DNA from: Bacillus crepusculi | GTDB taxonomy: Bacteria; Bacillota; Bacilli; Bacillales; Bacillaceae | Direction: 5' to 3' | Length of the DNA stretch: 64,000 bases | NCBI RefSeq assembly: GCF_014764715.1 | Contig: NZ_JACXXE010000004.1 | Span: 186,001 to 250,000, forward strand | Shown here: piece after piece, positions 55,695 through 64,000 of the stretch | Numbering within the stretch: the stretch's first letter is position 1 | Layout of the letters: each line of letters begins with the position of its first letter | Translations under genes and position numbers: made by a program | Notes under the pieces: generated by a model | What the model saw: only the letters and a program-made list of their open reading frames with translations | Databases searched by the model: none | What the model was told of the DNA's origin: nothing

Positions 55695-57311
55695 TTATCG
55701 GTTTTTAATGGATTGAAATAACTTTCTGACGATAGACGGCTCTTTAAACTCCTGGTTCATGACCATTTCATCGAGCCAATGGGTATCAAATAATTGGTCA
55801 TCTATATACCGTTCGATACACTGATATCCCGCCGGATGATACACGAAGAGATCCACACCCATTTCATTTAGGAAAATCAGGGCAGCCGCATCAGAACGAG
55901 TCAGCTCACCATTATATTCCGTATGGTATAAAATCACTTTCGGTACGGTTTGTGCATAATCAAAGGTTTGAATCAGTTCAATGAGATCCTGACTCATATG
56001 CAGAGCCTGCTTGAATAAATAAATGCGAACATCTAATTCGGTCTCATTGCCTTCTTTTAATAGCTTCGGATGCTGACAGATTCGAGATATCGCCTCTGCT
56101 ATCGCCCGTTGTGTGCCTTCATATAGATGAGAAAACTGCCACACATTGCTTTTCATTAATAATTCAGGGTCAATCTCTCCAGAAGGAGAAAGTGCATGCT
56201 GATAATGAAATTGATAATTCGAAGACACTTCTTTCGTAAAAGGGAAATGGCGAATGGTCTTCGTCTCTTTCCACTCCATCAATGTGTGGATACGATCCCA
56301 GTATTCACGTTTGTCTCGCGTGACACCCATCATTTTCGCAAAAAGGTTTGGGATCTGTATCTTGTCCCTGTCTGCTTTAAAATTAGGACGGATAAAGGAA
56401 CGTTCCTTCGCAATTAAAAACAGCTCATCATACGTTGTCTTCAGCGTAATGGATTGAGGGGTATGATCTCTGAATTGCCACGGTTTATACAGCATGGAAT
56501 CTTCTGTGTGAAGCACCTCTTCAAGCTCTCTTGTCGAACGGTACGCCACCGTTGATTTCCTCTCAGGCTTTTCAGTAGGAAACGGCTCAAGCTTTGAACT
56601 ACCCGGATACTGATCAATAAAAGTCAGCTTTTCTTCTGGATCTAATTCGCGGAATACATCCTTGCCCTCTGGATGAAATAGCACAACATCACAGCCAATT
56701 AGCATGACATAGTAAAGAAAATAAAGCTGACTTTTATTCGCCTCTCCATACCAAATGACTGCCGGCATTTTTTCTTCTATATTGACTTCCTTCAGCCACG
56801 GGCCTAGATGATTATTTGAAAACTTCACCACATCTAGTAGGACCCGGCGGAAATCAGGATGCTGAAACCCGCCCTCATGCAGCTGCTTGAAATGCTCAAA
56901 CACCTTGATTAATGAAAGGCGGATATGCCGGTTCATCACAGGGTTTGGATGGCGTACAATCAACTGTTCGCCATCTAAAAAAGCCACAAAGCGATTCACA
57001 GACAACCCCTTTTCTTCTTGGTTAATCAAATGAATTCGTTGGAGCGCTTGAAAATGCTCCGGCTCAATATGACGATTGAGTGTTTCACTTAAAAGATGCA
57101 TGCCTTCTTTTTCATATAATTCATGTAAATAAATAAAATAATCGGTTGCATCATGCGGAGTTCCAAGGACCCGGGCGGCGAGATGCGGTAAGGATAACGT
57201 ATGCTCGTCCCTTACATAACCATCTCGTTCAGGGAGCGGCTTTTCTAGCACGTTTTTCCAGGCTTCCTGCTCCGCCCGTGTATGGGTAACATTGATTTCT
57301 TTATAACTCAC
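55695..57311 (-). CDS. yceG: YceG-family Ter-locus protein
   Basis: A 538-residue protein starting with GTG at 57311 (AAGGAAGGAGCGGC upstream). It matches B. subtilis YceG in length and position before yceH. Two similar halves may be present: both contain a VIxYxGExN/TEYNGE-like strand followed by LYxxxxMGVDVVxFHPxG (VVLFHPEGKDVF near residue 215 and LFVYHPAGYQCIERYI near 505). The repeated FHP-G motif suggests an internal duplication. The function is unknown; the family is confined to Ter-type loci. Confidence 0.88.
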   Translation of the reverse strand: MSYKEINVTHTRAEQEAWKNVLEKPLPERDGYVRDEHTLSLPHLAARVLGTPHDATDYFIYLHELYEKEGMHLLSETLNRHIEPEHFQALQRIHLINQEEKGLSVNRFVAFLDGEQLIVRHPNPVMNRHIRLSLIKVFEHFKQLHEGGFQHPDFRRVLLDVVKFSNNHLGPWLKEVNIEEKMPAVIWYGEANKSQLYFLYYVMLIGCDVVLFHPEGKDVFRELDPEEKLTFIDQYPGSSKLEPFPTEKPERKSTVAYRSTRELEEVLHTEDSMLYKPWQFRDHTPQSITLKTTYDELFLIAKERSFIRPNFKADRDKIQIPNLFAKMMGVTRDKREYWDRIHTLMEWKETKTIRHFPFTKEVSSNYQFHYQHALSPSGEIDPELLMKSNVWQFSHLYEGTQRAIAEAISRICQHPKLLKEGNETELDVRIYLFKQALHMSQDLIELIQTFDYAQTVPKVILYHTEYNGELTRSDAAALIFLNEMGVDLFVYHPAGYQCIERYIDDQLFDTHWLDEMVMNQEFKEPSIVRKLFQSIKNR

Positions 57312-57381
57312 GCCGCTCCTTCCTTTCTCCTATATTTTCTCGAAAGCTACTACTATCATATCATTCAGCCTTCTACTTCTG

Positions 57382-58197
57382 CTATCGAATCGAAGGCTTT
57401 TTTCCAGTGATCATCTGCTCTGCGACATATGCGGCGATTTCATCTGCTGCTGCCATGCCAGATGCTGTCGTGGGCTCAAGTGATGGATCAAAGTCGAGCA
57501 CTTCTCCATGCCTTGGGGCAAAGCCCATATCTGCCTGTCGAATGAGACCTGCATCTAAGAGGGAATCACCCGCACCATATACATATTCAAGCTCCAGCCG
57601 TTCCTTTAGAAAAGCAACAGCAGCCCACTTATTGAGCGGCTGCGGAATAAAATAAAGCTTCCGGCCCTGAAGTGAAACCTGCCAGCCTCTCTCCTCGCCC
57701 CACAGCTTCAATTCAGTAAGTGGAATGTGAGACAGATACTCGTCTTTCATGATCAAATAAAGAAATCTTCCCTCGGCTGTCCGGGTGCGCTTGACCCATG
57801 CCGCCACCGGTAGTTGAGAGATAGCTCTCAGCATCTCTCTGACTGGCATACACTCTCTGAGTCTCTCATCTACAATGACCTGCCAATCCTCAAGCGGCTT
57901 GCCGTGATGAAGGATACAGCCCCCATTTGTCGTGACGGCATACGCCGGTGTAAGCTCTTGTTGAAAGAAGGTGATTCGTTCATACTGGGCGGTCGTTCGT
58001 GTCGTCACTGGGATGAACCAGCCTGATTGATGAATCGTCTGTAAGGACTTTTTCGTTTCAACCGACATATAGGAAAGCGGCCGGTCATCCAGCACCTCAA
58101 CTAAATCATAATCTCCTTCATACTCATACTGATCCAGCACTCGATGTGAGTAAATCAGTGTCCGGTCTAAATCACTGGCAAATGCACATGTCTTCAT
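57382..58197 (-). CDS. HAD-superfamily hydrolase of the Ter biosynthetic module
   Basis: About 271 residues from the ATG at 58197, whose ATGA overlaps the stop of the upstream gene. HAD motifs: FASDLDRTLIYS (nucleophile Asp and acid/base Asp), TTRT (motif II), Lys in PLNKWAAVAFL, and GAGDSLLDAGLI (motif IV). A Cof-like cap lies between. It probably removes a phosphate from a sugar- or nucleoside-like intermediate built by the two neighbouring phosphoribosyltransferase-type proteins. Family as described for Ter-associated metabolite clusters. Confidence 0.87.
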   Translation of the reverse strand: MKTCAFASDLDRTLIYSHRVLDQYEYEGDYDLVEVLDDRPLSYMSVETKKSLQTIHQSGWFIPVTTRTTAQYERITFFQQELTPAYAVTTNGGCILHHGKPLEDWQVIVDERLRECMPVREMLRAISQLPVAAWVKRTRTAEGRFLYLIMKDEYLSHIPLTELKLWGEERGWQVSLQGRKLYFIPQPLNKWAAVAFLKERLELEYVYGAGDSLLDAGLIRQADMGFAPRHGEVLDFDPSLEPTTASGMAAADEIAAYVAEQMITGKKPSIR

Positions 58198-59303
58198 GAC
58201 GATTGCTCCATTGGGCGAATCAATCCGCAGCATGTGTAGGACATATTCGCATATTCAATAACCGGAACACCTCTGTCCTCTGCCAATAGCAAAATATGCT
58301 TCAGCTTCTCCTGAGACCCAGGCTGAATGAGGATTTTCCAAGGGATTCTTCTGAGCAGCACGCGGGTCGTCTCACCAACACCCGGCTTAATCAAATGTGT
58401 ATTTTCAATTCCAAATTCCTGACCGATCGCTTCAATAGACATCATCCCCCGCCAGTCAGCAGGCGCCCCTTGCGTGAGAATGGTCTCTGCTTTCTCTTTT
58501 ACACGCGGTCCGAGCCCAGAAAATGCCTCTTCAATCGTATCCACATACAGATTGGACACATCCTCATCCAGTAGCTCTTTGTAATACTTGGCTCCATGGA
58601 AATCATCGGCATTGATCCAGCGGTTGTTTAATACCGTACGACTGACAAGTCCAGATACCGTCGAATTCAGGCAAGCACTTGGAATGAGAAAGTCCTCTCT
58701 CGTTCCGTATACATTTGTACAATAACCAGGATCAGCCAGTACAGCCAGTTCACTCGAGAGACGAACACCATACTTTTTTTCAACATCAATCACTGCTTGT
58801 TGAAGCTCTTTCGAAATTGCGCCTTTTCCAGTCCACCCATCAATAAAGGCAATCTCAAAGCCTGGATGTTCTTTGAGCATATAATGCAGCGCATTCTCAT
58901 CTATTCCGCGGTCACGAATAATCGAGATGCTGTAATGCGGTAGATCGAGACCATATGTCTTTCGAATATATCGTTTAATAAGCACCCCAATCGGCGTTCC
59001 CGCTCTAGCCAAACTGCAAAGCACCGTTTGAAAGCCTCGCTTTTTCACAATCTGTTCTGCGACAACAGCTACTGCTTCTGCTACCTTTTCCTTACTCTCT
59101 TCAAGAGATTGATAGAATAAAGTCATATAAGATGCCGTCGGCTTATACTCAATTGGCAGCATTTCTGAATAATGCGCACCACTTTGAATCGAACGCTCCC
59201 GCTCCTCTGTACTTTTCTCCATCTCAATGGATGATAAATCCTTGAGTAAGAAGGTTACATCCTGCTCCGGATAGCTTCCCATCTTTGTAGACACATTAGC
59301 CAT
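58194..59303 (-). CDS. StiP-family protein with C-terminal Pelota-like domain
   Basis: A 369-residue protein. The N-terminal part matches proteins named 'cysteine protease StiP', but it carries FEIAFIDGWTGKGAISKEL, which looks like the PRPP-binding loop of phosphoribosyltransferases, and LCSLARAGTPIGVLIKR, resembling the first PRTase loop. The C-terminal ~90 residues (GVGETTRVLLRRIPWKILI to the CCGLIRP end) resemble a Pelota-type RNA-binding domain. I read it as a PRTase-fold enzyme of the Ter module. It overlaps the upstream PRTase gene by 8 bp and the HAD gene by 4 bp. Confidence 0.8.
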   Translation of the reverse strand: MANVSTKMGSYPEQDVTFLLKDLSSIEMEKSTEERERSIQSGAHYSEMLPIEYKPTASYMTLFYQSLEESKEKVAEAVAVVAEQIVKKRGFQTVLCSLARAGTPIGVLIKRYIRKTYGLDLPHYSISIIRDRGIDENALHYMLKEHPGFEIAFIDGWTGKGAISKELQQAVIDVEKKYGVRLSSELAVLADPGYCTNVYGTREDFLIPSACLNSTVSGLVSRTVLNNRWINADDFHGAKYYKELLDEDVSNLYVDTIEEAFSGLGPRVKEKAETILTQGAPADWRGMMSIEAIGQEFGIENTHLIKPGVGETTRVLLRRIPWKILIQPGSQEKLKHILLLAEDRGVPVIEYANMSYTCCGLIRPMEQSS

Positions 59304-60696
59304 TCACCTTCACCTCATCTGATAAAGTCACAATATGCACATGCTTCACATGCCGCTCGGCAAATAAGTGAACAAGCGGAAGCAATGCCTCCTGAGAGAC
59401 CTTTTTCTCGAAAAAGAGAAACACATCATCGTATTGATCTTTTGGTATGTTGTACACATAGTGCTGAATTCGGGCATCCTCTGGACTTACAAAGGTAAAC
59501 CCATTTTGAACAGCATATCCAGCCTTTTCAACGGGATGGATTGGACTTCTCGTCGTTGAATGAAAGAGAACGCCATCCCCCATATGTGCTGCCAGTCTCA
59601 TCGGCACATACATCAGCTCGCCTGTTCCTAAACAAAGTGTCTGTTTCCCTTTTCGCTCCTGCTTTAGCTTCAGCCCAGCCTCAGCAGCTGCTTGATCGAT
59701 GGCTTCCGTATCCGCTGCGCTTAAACCAAAACGACCTGTTTCATGTATATATGGCGTATGACCAGCCAAATTTGTTGCATGTGAAAGGGAATATGGCAGT
59801 TGCTTAAAGAAAGATTGAAGGGAATGAAAAGAGAGAGCGGGTCTATTCTCTTGCTCAGTCATTTCATATGAATAAGCAGGCTCATCCAATGTTTTGCCCC
59901 GAAAAACCATCTTCCCTTTTAATAAAGACAATGCTGTGATGTGAATACCAAGCTCTTCTTGAAGCTGACACATAGCTTCCTCGTGCTCCTCTGTCCGCCA
60001 ATCCAAAATGGAAAGAATGGTATAAGAATGACGCGGGTACTTTGCATGAAGGTCCCGAATGATGTTGATATTTGTACGGCCTGTCGTGACTTCATCATCT
60101 ACTAATACAATGGGGCGGTCTGTACGAAGTAATGCTTCGTCTGCATAACAAAGCTGATCCGTTGCATGTGAATGTTCCTCTTCAAATACCAATGATGGGT
60201 CAAGATCCAGCAGCTGTTCACGTGTCGTATGAATGTAAGATGCGCCTTCTATCACATCATACACACCATGACCAAGAGCGGTGGCCGTTTCAGCAAAACC
60301 GATCACAATCGGCTGTTTGCCTGCCGACAGCTTCTCTTTTTTGAGCGCTTCATAGGCTTCAGTTAACGCCGCGTGGTCATCCGTCTTAAGTGCTTCTACT
60401 AGACGGTCTTGATGCAGGGGCGTCTTGCCCGTTTGCTCCTTGGCATAAGCCATGGCCAAAAGACCCGAGACAAGAAGCGGTTTCACTGGATGAACAGGAA
60501 TGTGCTTACCGAGCACCTTACTAACGAATAAAAAGGCTCGTTTTTTGTTCACCCTTGCCGCCATCTCAAAAAGATGCTCTTTTTCCAGCTGAAGCGCACT
60601 TTCTTTGAGGTCAAGGTCAACCTCCATATGTTCCAAGATGTTCAGCGTATGAAGCTTCTGCTTCTGTGAGTATGTCGATATAGCTTCTATTTTCAT
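59296..60696 (-). CDS. Phosphoribosyltransferase with TRSP domain (Ter module)
   Basis: A 466-residue protein. Residues to about 260 form a PRTase domain: NKKRAFLFVSKVLGKHIPV, GFAETATALGHGV and the PRPP loop IVLVDDEVTTGRTN. The rest fits the TRSP domain seen with it (GTGELMYVPMRLAAHMG, FHSTTRSPIHP). It is thought to attach ribose 5-phosphate to a base-like acceptor. The ATG at 60696 has GGGGTG upstream but overlaps the preceding gene by 80 bp; an ATG at 60627 would leave an 11-bp overlap. Confidence 0.87.
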   Translation of the reverse strand: MKIEAISTYSQKQKLHTLNILEHMEVDLDLKESALQLEKEHLFEMAARVNKKRAFLFVSKVLGKHIPVHPVKPLLVSGLLAMAYAKEQTGKTPLHQDRLVEALKTDDHAALTEAYEALKKEKLSAGKQPIVIGFAETATALGHGVYDVIEGASYIHTTREQLLDLDPSLVFEEEHSHATDQLCYADEALLRTDRPIVLVDDEVTTGRTNINIIRDLHAKYPRHSYTILSILDWRTEEHEEAMCQLQEELGIHITALSLLKGKMVFRGKTLDEPAYSYEMTEQENRPALSFHSLQSFFKQLPYSLSHATNLAGHTPYIHETGRFGLSAADTEAIDQAAAEAGLKLKQERKGKQTLCLGTGELMYVPMRLAAHMGDGVLFHSTTRSPIHPVEKAGYAVQNGFTFVSPEDARIQHYVYNIPKDQYDDVFLFFEKKVSQEALLPLVHLFAERHVKHVHIVTLSDEVKVNG

Positions 60697-61804
60697 GAAA
60701 CACCCCGTAAATGTCTGACTTTATTAAAATGTTCTCTGCCCACAGGTAATGCGGCTTCGTTTCATTCATTTTATTAGAGAAGGCACTTTTCATCACGCCA
60801 ACTGTGCCGTCTGCATGTTCCAAAATGCTTAATGCATCCATATACTCTTCCTTTGTCACAACGTACATGCTTTGAACTGGCTTAAGATGTGTTGGATGAA
60901 TCACTGTCTTTCCATGTATGCCGTTTGCTACATCTAGCCTTGTCTCTTTGAGTAAGCCTTGCATGTCATCGAAATCAGAAGAAGGCGGTTCGCCGCCCTT
61001 AGAAAGCGCACGGATGAATGGCTTCTGTTCTTTTCGCGCTGGGCCAAAATGTTCCCATACAGCACCAGATACCACAAAAGAACGACCAAAATAATTGATG
61101 ATATCTGTGATCAAATCAGCAATCAATCTGATCTCATAGATGGTCGTGTCGCGGTCACGGCGAATGCCATACAACCCGCAAAGATCCGTTGCCCCAATGC
61201 GAATATTCAAAATATATTCCTCATTACCTAGCATGATCTGCTTTAACTCAGACAACACTGCATATCTTGTTTCTTTTTCTAATAAATCGGGTGTTTCCAA
61301 AATGGGCATCCCATAAAGTTTCCTTTTCATTTGTGCTGAAGCCCGTTTCAGGCTGTCCAAATATTCCTGCGCATTATGAACCGAACACTTCGGGAACACA
61401 AAGCCCGTGAGTAAATGTAGAGATGAACCGAGCAAGCCGGTCATTTTGAGTAGCTGCTTCGGCGAACGAACCCGAATAAATAAAAGCGGCAAATGGTCAG
61501 CTGTTTCAGGACCATGAGTTATTTTCTCCTTGAGACTGGCCAATTGTGCCACTAGATTCTGTTCGGCCATCTCCACTTCTTGATCACCAATGGCATCCTC
61601 CAAACAAAATACAACAGAGCAAAGCGCTTCATATTTCTGCGAAAGCAGCATGTCTGCTACATCCTGTCTTGTCGCAGGCATATACAAAGTAGCACCTAAT
61701 GCATGCGCAAGTACATGCTTTGGCGTCAATGAATGAATCGCCGCCGGCTGTTTCAAAAAAATATCGTGCTGCCTCGCCTCTGATAAAAAACGAAAATATC
61801 GCAT
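60617..61804 (-). CDS. HpcH/HpaI (CitE-like) C-C bond lyase of the Ter module
   Basis: About 395 residues from the ATG at 61804 (AGGAGGTGGCACTGC upstream; a longer frame to 61861 runs into the terC terminator). TIM-barrel aldolase of the CitE/HpcH type: SVVFCLEDAIGDQEVEMAE (metal Glu/Asp), VFPKCSVHNAQEYL, and RIGATDLCGLYGIRRDRDTT. It would make or break a C-C bond to a 2-oxo acid in synthesis of a small molecule. First gene of the four-gene module. Confidence 0.87.
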   Translation of the reverse strand: MRYFRFLSEARQHDIFLKQPAAIHSLTPKHVLAHALGATLYMPATRQDVADMLLSQKYEALCSVVFCLEDAIGDQEVEMAEQNLVAQLASLKEKITHGPETADHLPLLFIRVRSPKQLLKMTGLLGSSLHLLTGFVFPKCSVHNAQEYLDSLKRASAQMKRKLYGMPILETPDLLEKETRYAVLSELKQIMLGNEEYILNIRIGATDLCGLYGIRRDRDTTIYEIRLIADLITDIINYFGRSFVVSGAVWEHFGPARKEQKPFIRALSKGGEPPSSDFDDMQGLLKETRLDVANGIHGKTVIHPTHLKPVQSMYVVTKEEYMDALSILEHADGTVGVMKSAFSNKMNETKPHYLWAENILIKSDIYGVFHENRSYIDILTEAEASYAEHLGTYGG

Positions 61805-61860
61805 GCAGTGCCACCTCCTGTTGTTTAGAGAGAAAATCGAACAAATGACTTGATGATTCA

Positions 61861-61899
61861 AAAAAGGATGGAGCCGCTAATCAACTCCATTCCTTTTTG
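61861..61899 (-). terminator. yceF (terC) terminator in front of the four-gene module
   Basis: AAAAAAGGATGGAG pairs with CTCCATTCCTTTTT (one bulge). On the minus strand T-run follows, so yceF transcription should mostly stop before the module. Confidence 0.85.
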
Positions 61900-61905
61900 A
61901 TCTTC

Positions 61906-62685
61906 CTATTCTTCTTTTGAAGCCGCAGCTTCATTTGTTACATCTTGATGTTTCTTCTTATTGATTTTATGAACAATAAACGTTCCGATAAATGCTAGGA
62001 TGATAATCGCAAAGAATGCGAGATGCGGGATTTCAATATGAGCTGCACTCAAGCCCATTTTGACTGCGATAATCCCAATGAGAATAAATGCTGTATTCTC
62101 AAGCTCTGGTATACGGTCAATAAGAACAAGGAATAACTGTGCCACTGTTCGCATCATAAGAATACCAAGCATTCCGCCTAATAGAAGAATCCATACTTCC
62201 TCAGATACAGCGAATGCCGCAAGAATACTGTCAACCGAGAAGGCAAGGTCCATAATTTCTACAGAAATAACGGTTGCCCAGAAGACGCCAAATACACGAA
62301 TCATCCAGCCTTCTTTTTTCAATTCCTTCGCTTCGTCATCGCCGTCACCTAACCAGAAGTGCTTAATGACAAGCCATGCTAAATATGCAGCTCCGAGAAC
62401 CTTAATCCACCAGAACTTAATCAGCAGCATCCCTACGCCAATGAATAGAAAACGGAAGAAATAAGCGCCAATTAATCCGTAGGTTAATGCCTTTTTACGC
62501 TGCTTTTCTGGTAAATGTTTCACCATGACAGCTAATACAAGTGCGTTATCTGCTGATAACAATCCTTCAAGCACAACAAGGGTCCCAATGAGCCCCCAAG
62601 AGACAGGGTTTGTTAATACCTCTGCCCACATATGCCAATCAAAAAACGAAGCATACGTGTCCAACATATGTTTCAAAATGTCCAA
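61906..62685 (-). CDS. yceF: TerC-family membrane protein YceF
   Basis: A 259-residue membrane protein with seven to eight helices, starting with TTG at 62685 behind AGGAGG. LEGLLSADNALVLAVMVKHL and VEIMDLAFSVDSILAAFAVS carry the paired Asp residues of the TerC family, which are tied to metal (Mn) handling and tellurite resistance. TerC is the membrane partner of TerD proteins. Follows yceE with 140 bp containing a small hairpin. Confidence 0.93.
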   Translation of the reverse strand: MDILKHMLDTYASFFDWHMWAEVLTNPVSWGLIGTLVVLEGLLSADNALVLAVMVKHLPEKQRKKALTYGLIGAYFFRFLFIGVGMLLIKFWWIKVLGAAYLAWLVIKHFWLGDGDDEAKELKKEGWMIRVFGVFWATVISVEIMDLAFSVDSILAAFAVSEEVWILLLGGMLGILMMRTVAQLFLVLIDRIPELENTAFILIGIIAVKMGLSAAHIEIPHLAFFAIIILAFIGTFIVHKINKKKHQDVTNEAAASKEE

Positions 62686-62715
62686 CTGTTTTTCCTCCTA
62701 TAAGTGTAGAAGCAT

Positions 62716-62735
62716 CAGCAGGCTTTCGCCTGCTG
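62716..62735 (-). other. Hairpin between yceE and yceF
   Basis: CAGCAGGC pairs with GCCTGCTG around a 4-nt loop. No T-run; likely an RNA-processing or stability element, or a weak attenuator. Confidence 0.5.
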
Positions 62736-62825
62736 CTATTCTTGATCGCTGTTTCTTTCTCACTTTGGAAAAGGCCCTCATATGAGTCATTGGCAGCGCC
62801 TCTCGAATGTTTTTGTTTCTCTTAT

Positions 62826-63404
62826 TTACACTTCTAACCCATAATTTTGACAAAGAGCTGCAAGTCCGCCAGAGAATCCGCTTCCGATCGCGTTAAACTT
62901 CCAATCGCTTCCGTGGCGATACAATTCACACACCACAACAGCTGTTTCAATTGAGAAGTCTTCCCCTAAATCAAAGCGAATCAATTCTTCCCCGCTCTCT
63001 TCATTTACAACACGAACAAATGCATTCGAGACTTGTCCAAAATTCTGGCTGCGCGCCTCTGCATCATGAATCGTCACTGTAATTCCGATACGATCAATGT
63101 TAGCAGGAATTTTTGAGAAATCAACGAGAATTTGCTCGTCATCTCCATCTCCTTCACCCGTTCGGTTATCACCTGTATGAGTGACACTGCCGCTCGGATG
63201 CTGAAGATTATTATAGAACACAAAATCTGTCTCTTGCTGACAGCGATTGTTTGCATCCACTAAGAAAGCCGAAGCGTCCAAATCAAATTCGGCTCCACCT
63301 GAATATTTATTCGTATCCCAGCCAAGTCCGATCATCACTTTTGTCAGCCCTGGGTTGGTTTTCGTTAAATCGACACGTTGTCCTTTTGAAAGCTGAATCG
63401 CCAT
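62826..63404 (-). CDS. yceE: TerD-family stress protein YceE
   Basis: A 192-residue TerD domain protein. [20 protein letters not shown] and [20 protein letters not shown] are the two acidic calcium-binding stretches of the family, followed by [20 protein letters not shown] and [20 protein letters not shown]. TerD proteins are cytoplasmic Ca2+-binding proteins of Ter stress loci. Start behind AGGAGAG. The upstream gene encodes a close paralogue. Confidence 0.95.
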   Translation of the reverse strand: MAIQLSKGQRVDLTKTNPGLTKVMIGLGWDTNKYSGGAEFDLDASAFLVDANNRCQQETDFVFYNNLQHPSGSVTHTGDNRTGEGDGDDEQILVDFSKIPANIDRIGITVTIHDAEARSQNFGQVSNAFVRVVNEESGEELIRFDLGEDFSIETAVVVCELYRHGSDWKFNAIGSGFSGGLAALCQNYGLEV

Positions 63405-63444
63405 ATCGTTTCTCTCCTGTCTTTGAAAATATGAAAACTAGTCG

Positions 63445-64000
63445 TTACCCGATATCTAAGCCGAAGTCCGTTGCAATGCGTGCAAGTCCGCCTTGATAAC
63501 CCGATCCGACAGCTGAGAATTTCCATTCCCCGCCATGACGGTATAATTCACCTACAATAATTGCCGTTTCGATTGAGAAGTCCTCTGCCAAATCATAACG
63601 AATGAGCTCTTCATTCGATGCCGCATTTAAAATACGTACATATGCGTTAGACACTTGTCCGAAATTTTGGCTGCGTGCTTCTGCATCATGAATCGTAATG
63701 ACAAATGAAATTTTCTCAACACTCGCTGGCACAGCTGAAAGGTCGACATTGACCTGCTCGTCATCTCCGTCTCCTTCACCAGTGCGGTTATCGCCTGTAT
63801 GTACGACACTGCCGCCTCCGCCAGTTGTTTGATTGTAAAAGACAAAGTCAGATGGAGAGCTCGCTTTACCTGCTGCATCTAAAAGGAATACACTTGCGTC
63901 TAGATCAAAGTCTTGTCCGCCATCATACTTATTAACATCCCAACCAAGGCCAACGACCACTTTTGTTAAACCTGGATTTGTTTTTGTTAAATCAATTTTT
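63445..64000 (-). CDS. yceD: TerD-family stress protein YceD (5' end beyond window)
   Basis: Partial: the frame is open to the window end; the last bases read [20 protein letters not shown], so only about seven N-terminal residues are missing. [20 protein letters not shown] and [20 protein letters not shown] are the calcium-binding stretches, and [20 protein letters not shown] matches YceE. About 40 bp separate it from yceE. A further TerD gene (yceC) is expected upstream, outside the window. Confidence 0.94.
   Translation of the reverse strand, partial: KIDLTKTNPGLTKVVVGLGWDVNKYDGGQDFDLDASVFLLDAAGKASSPSDFVFYNQTTGGGGSVVHTGDNRTGEGDGDDEQVNVDLSAVPASVEKISFVITIHDAEARSQNFGQVSNAYVRILNAASNEELIRYDLAEDFSIETAIIVGELYRHGGEWKFSAVGSGYQGGLARIATDFGLDIG

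Overview
The window looks like chromosome from a Bacillus of the pumilus group (B. pumilus / safensis / altitudinis). Gene content and order follow, in reverse, the B. subtilis stretch yceC-yceH / opuA / amhX / ycgA / ldh-lctP / ycgF / ycgG / ycgH / ycgI / nadE / aroK / ycgJ / ycgK / cah / ycgL / putB-putC, then yck-nucA-nin-tlpC. The CE7 acetyl xylan esterase and the neotrehalosadiamine/kanosamine (ntd) operon also fit that group. The species call is inference from gene content; no rRNA, tRNA, CRISPR array, transposase or prophage gene was seen.

Layout. 1-3.4 kb: hydantoinase/oxoprolinase pair (hyuB cut by the window edge). 3.5-6.6 kb: competence nuclease NucA behind a ComK box, a chemoreceptor, and the NucA inhibitor Nin. 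6.6-10.8 kb: AAC(3)-type acetyltransferase, Lrp regulator, metallo-hydrolase, YckD, YckB-YckA amino-acid importer. 11-16.3 kb: ArsB-type transporter, PutR, and proline catabolism PutB-PutC. 16.4-22.4 kb: YcgL, small membrane protein, acetyl xylan esterase, amidase, LysR regulator, methyltransferase, shikimate kinase.

22.5-33.1 kb holds an IclR-controlled catabolic regulon: the regulator, a divergent membrane protein, and a seven-gene operon (citryl-CoA-lyase-like protein, aldehyde dehydrogenase, type I dehydroquinase, thiamine-diphosphate enzyme, cupin, CaiB-type CoA-transferase, MFS carrier). A 36-bp sequence is shared, at the same distance from good promoters, by the operon and by the regulator/divergent gene, which ties the regulon together. 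I do not recognise the pathway.

33.3-38.2 kb: nadE, ycgI, ycgH, ycgG, a small membrane ORF, ycgF. 38.2-43.8 kb: ntdR / ntdABC / glcP, inserted between the lctP and ycgF neighbours. 43.9-46.6 kb: ldh-lctP behind two Rex sites. 46.7-51.2 kb: ycgA, amhX, an SDR protein lacking the usual catalytic Tyr, an alpha/beta hydrolase. 51.2-54.2 kb: OpuA osmoprotectant importer. 54.6-64.0 kb: a Ter (TerD/TerC/TelA) stress locus in which a four-gene phosphoribosyltransferase / aldolase / HAD module lies between yceF and yceG.

A further feature is a ~174-bp structured repeat present four times (one copy inverted and internally deleted). Every copy sits between convergent genes at an intrinsic terminator, and two copies are flanked by a 25-27-bp direct duplication of the whole terminator hairpin.
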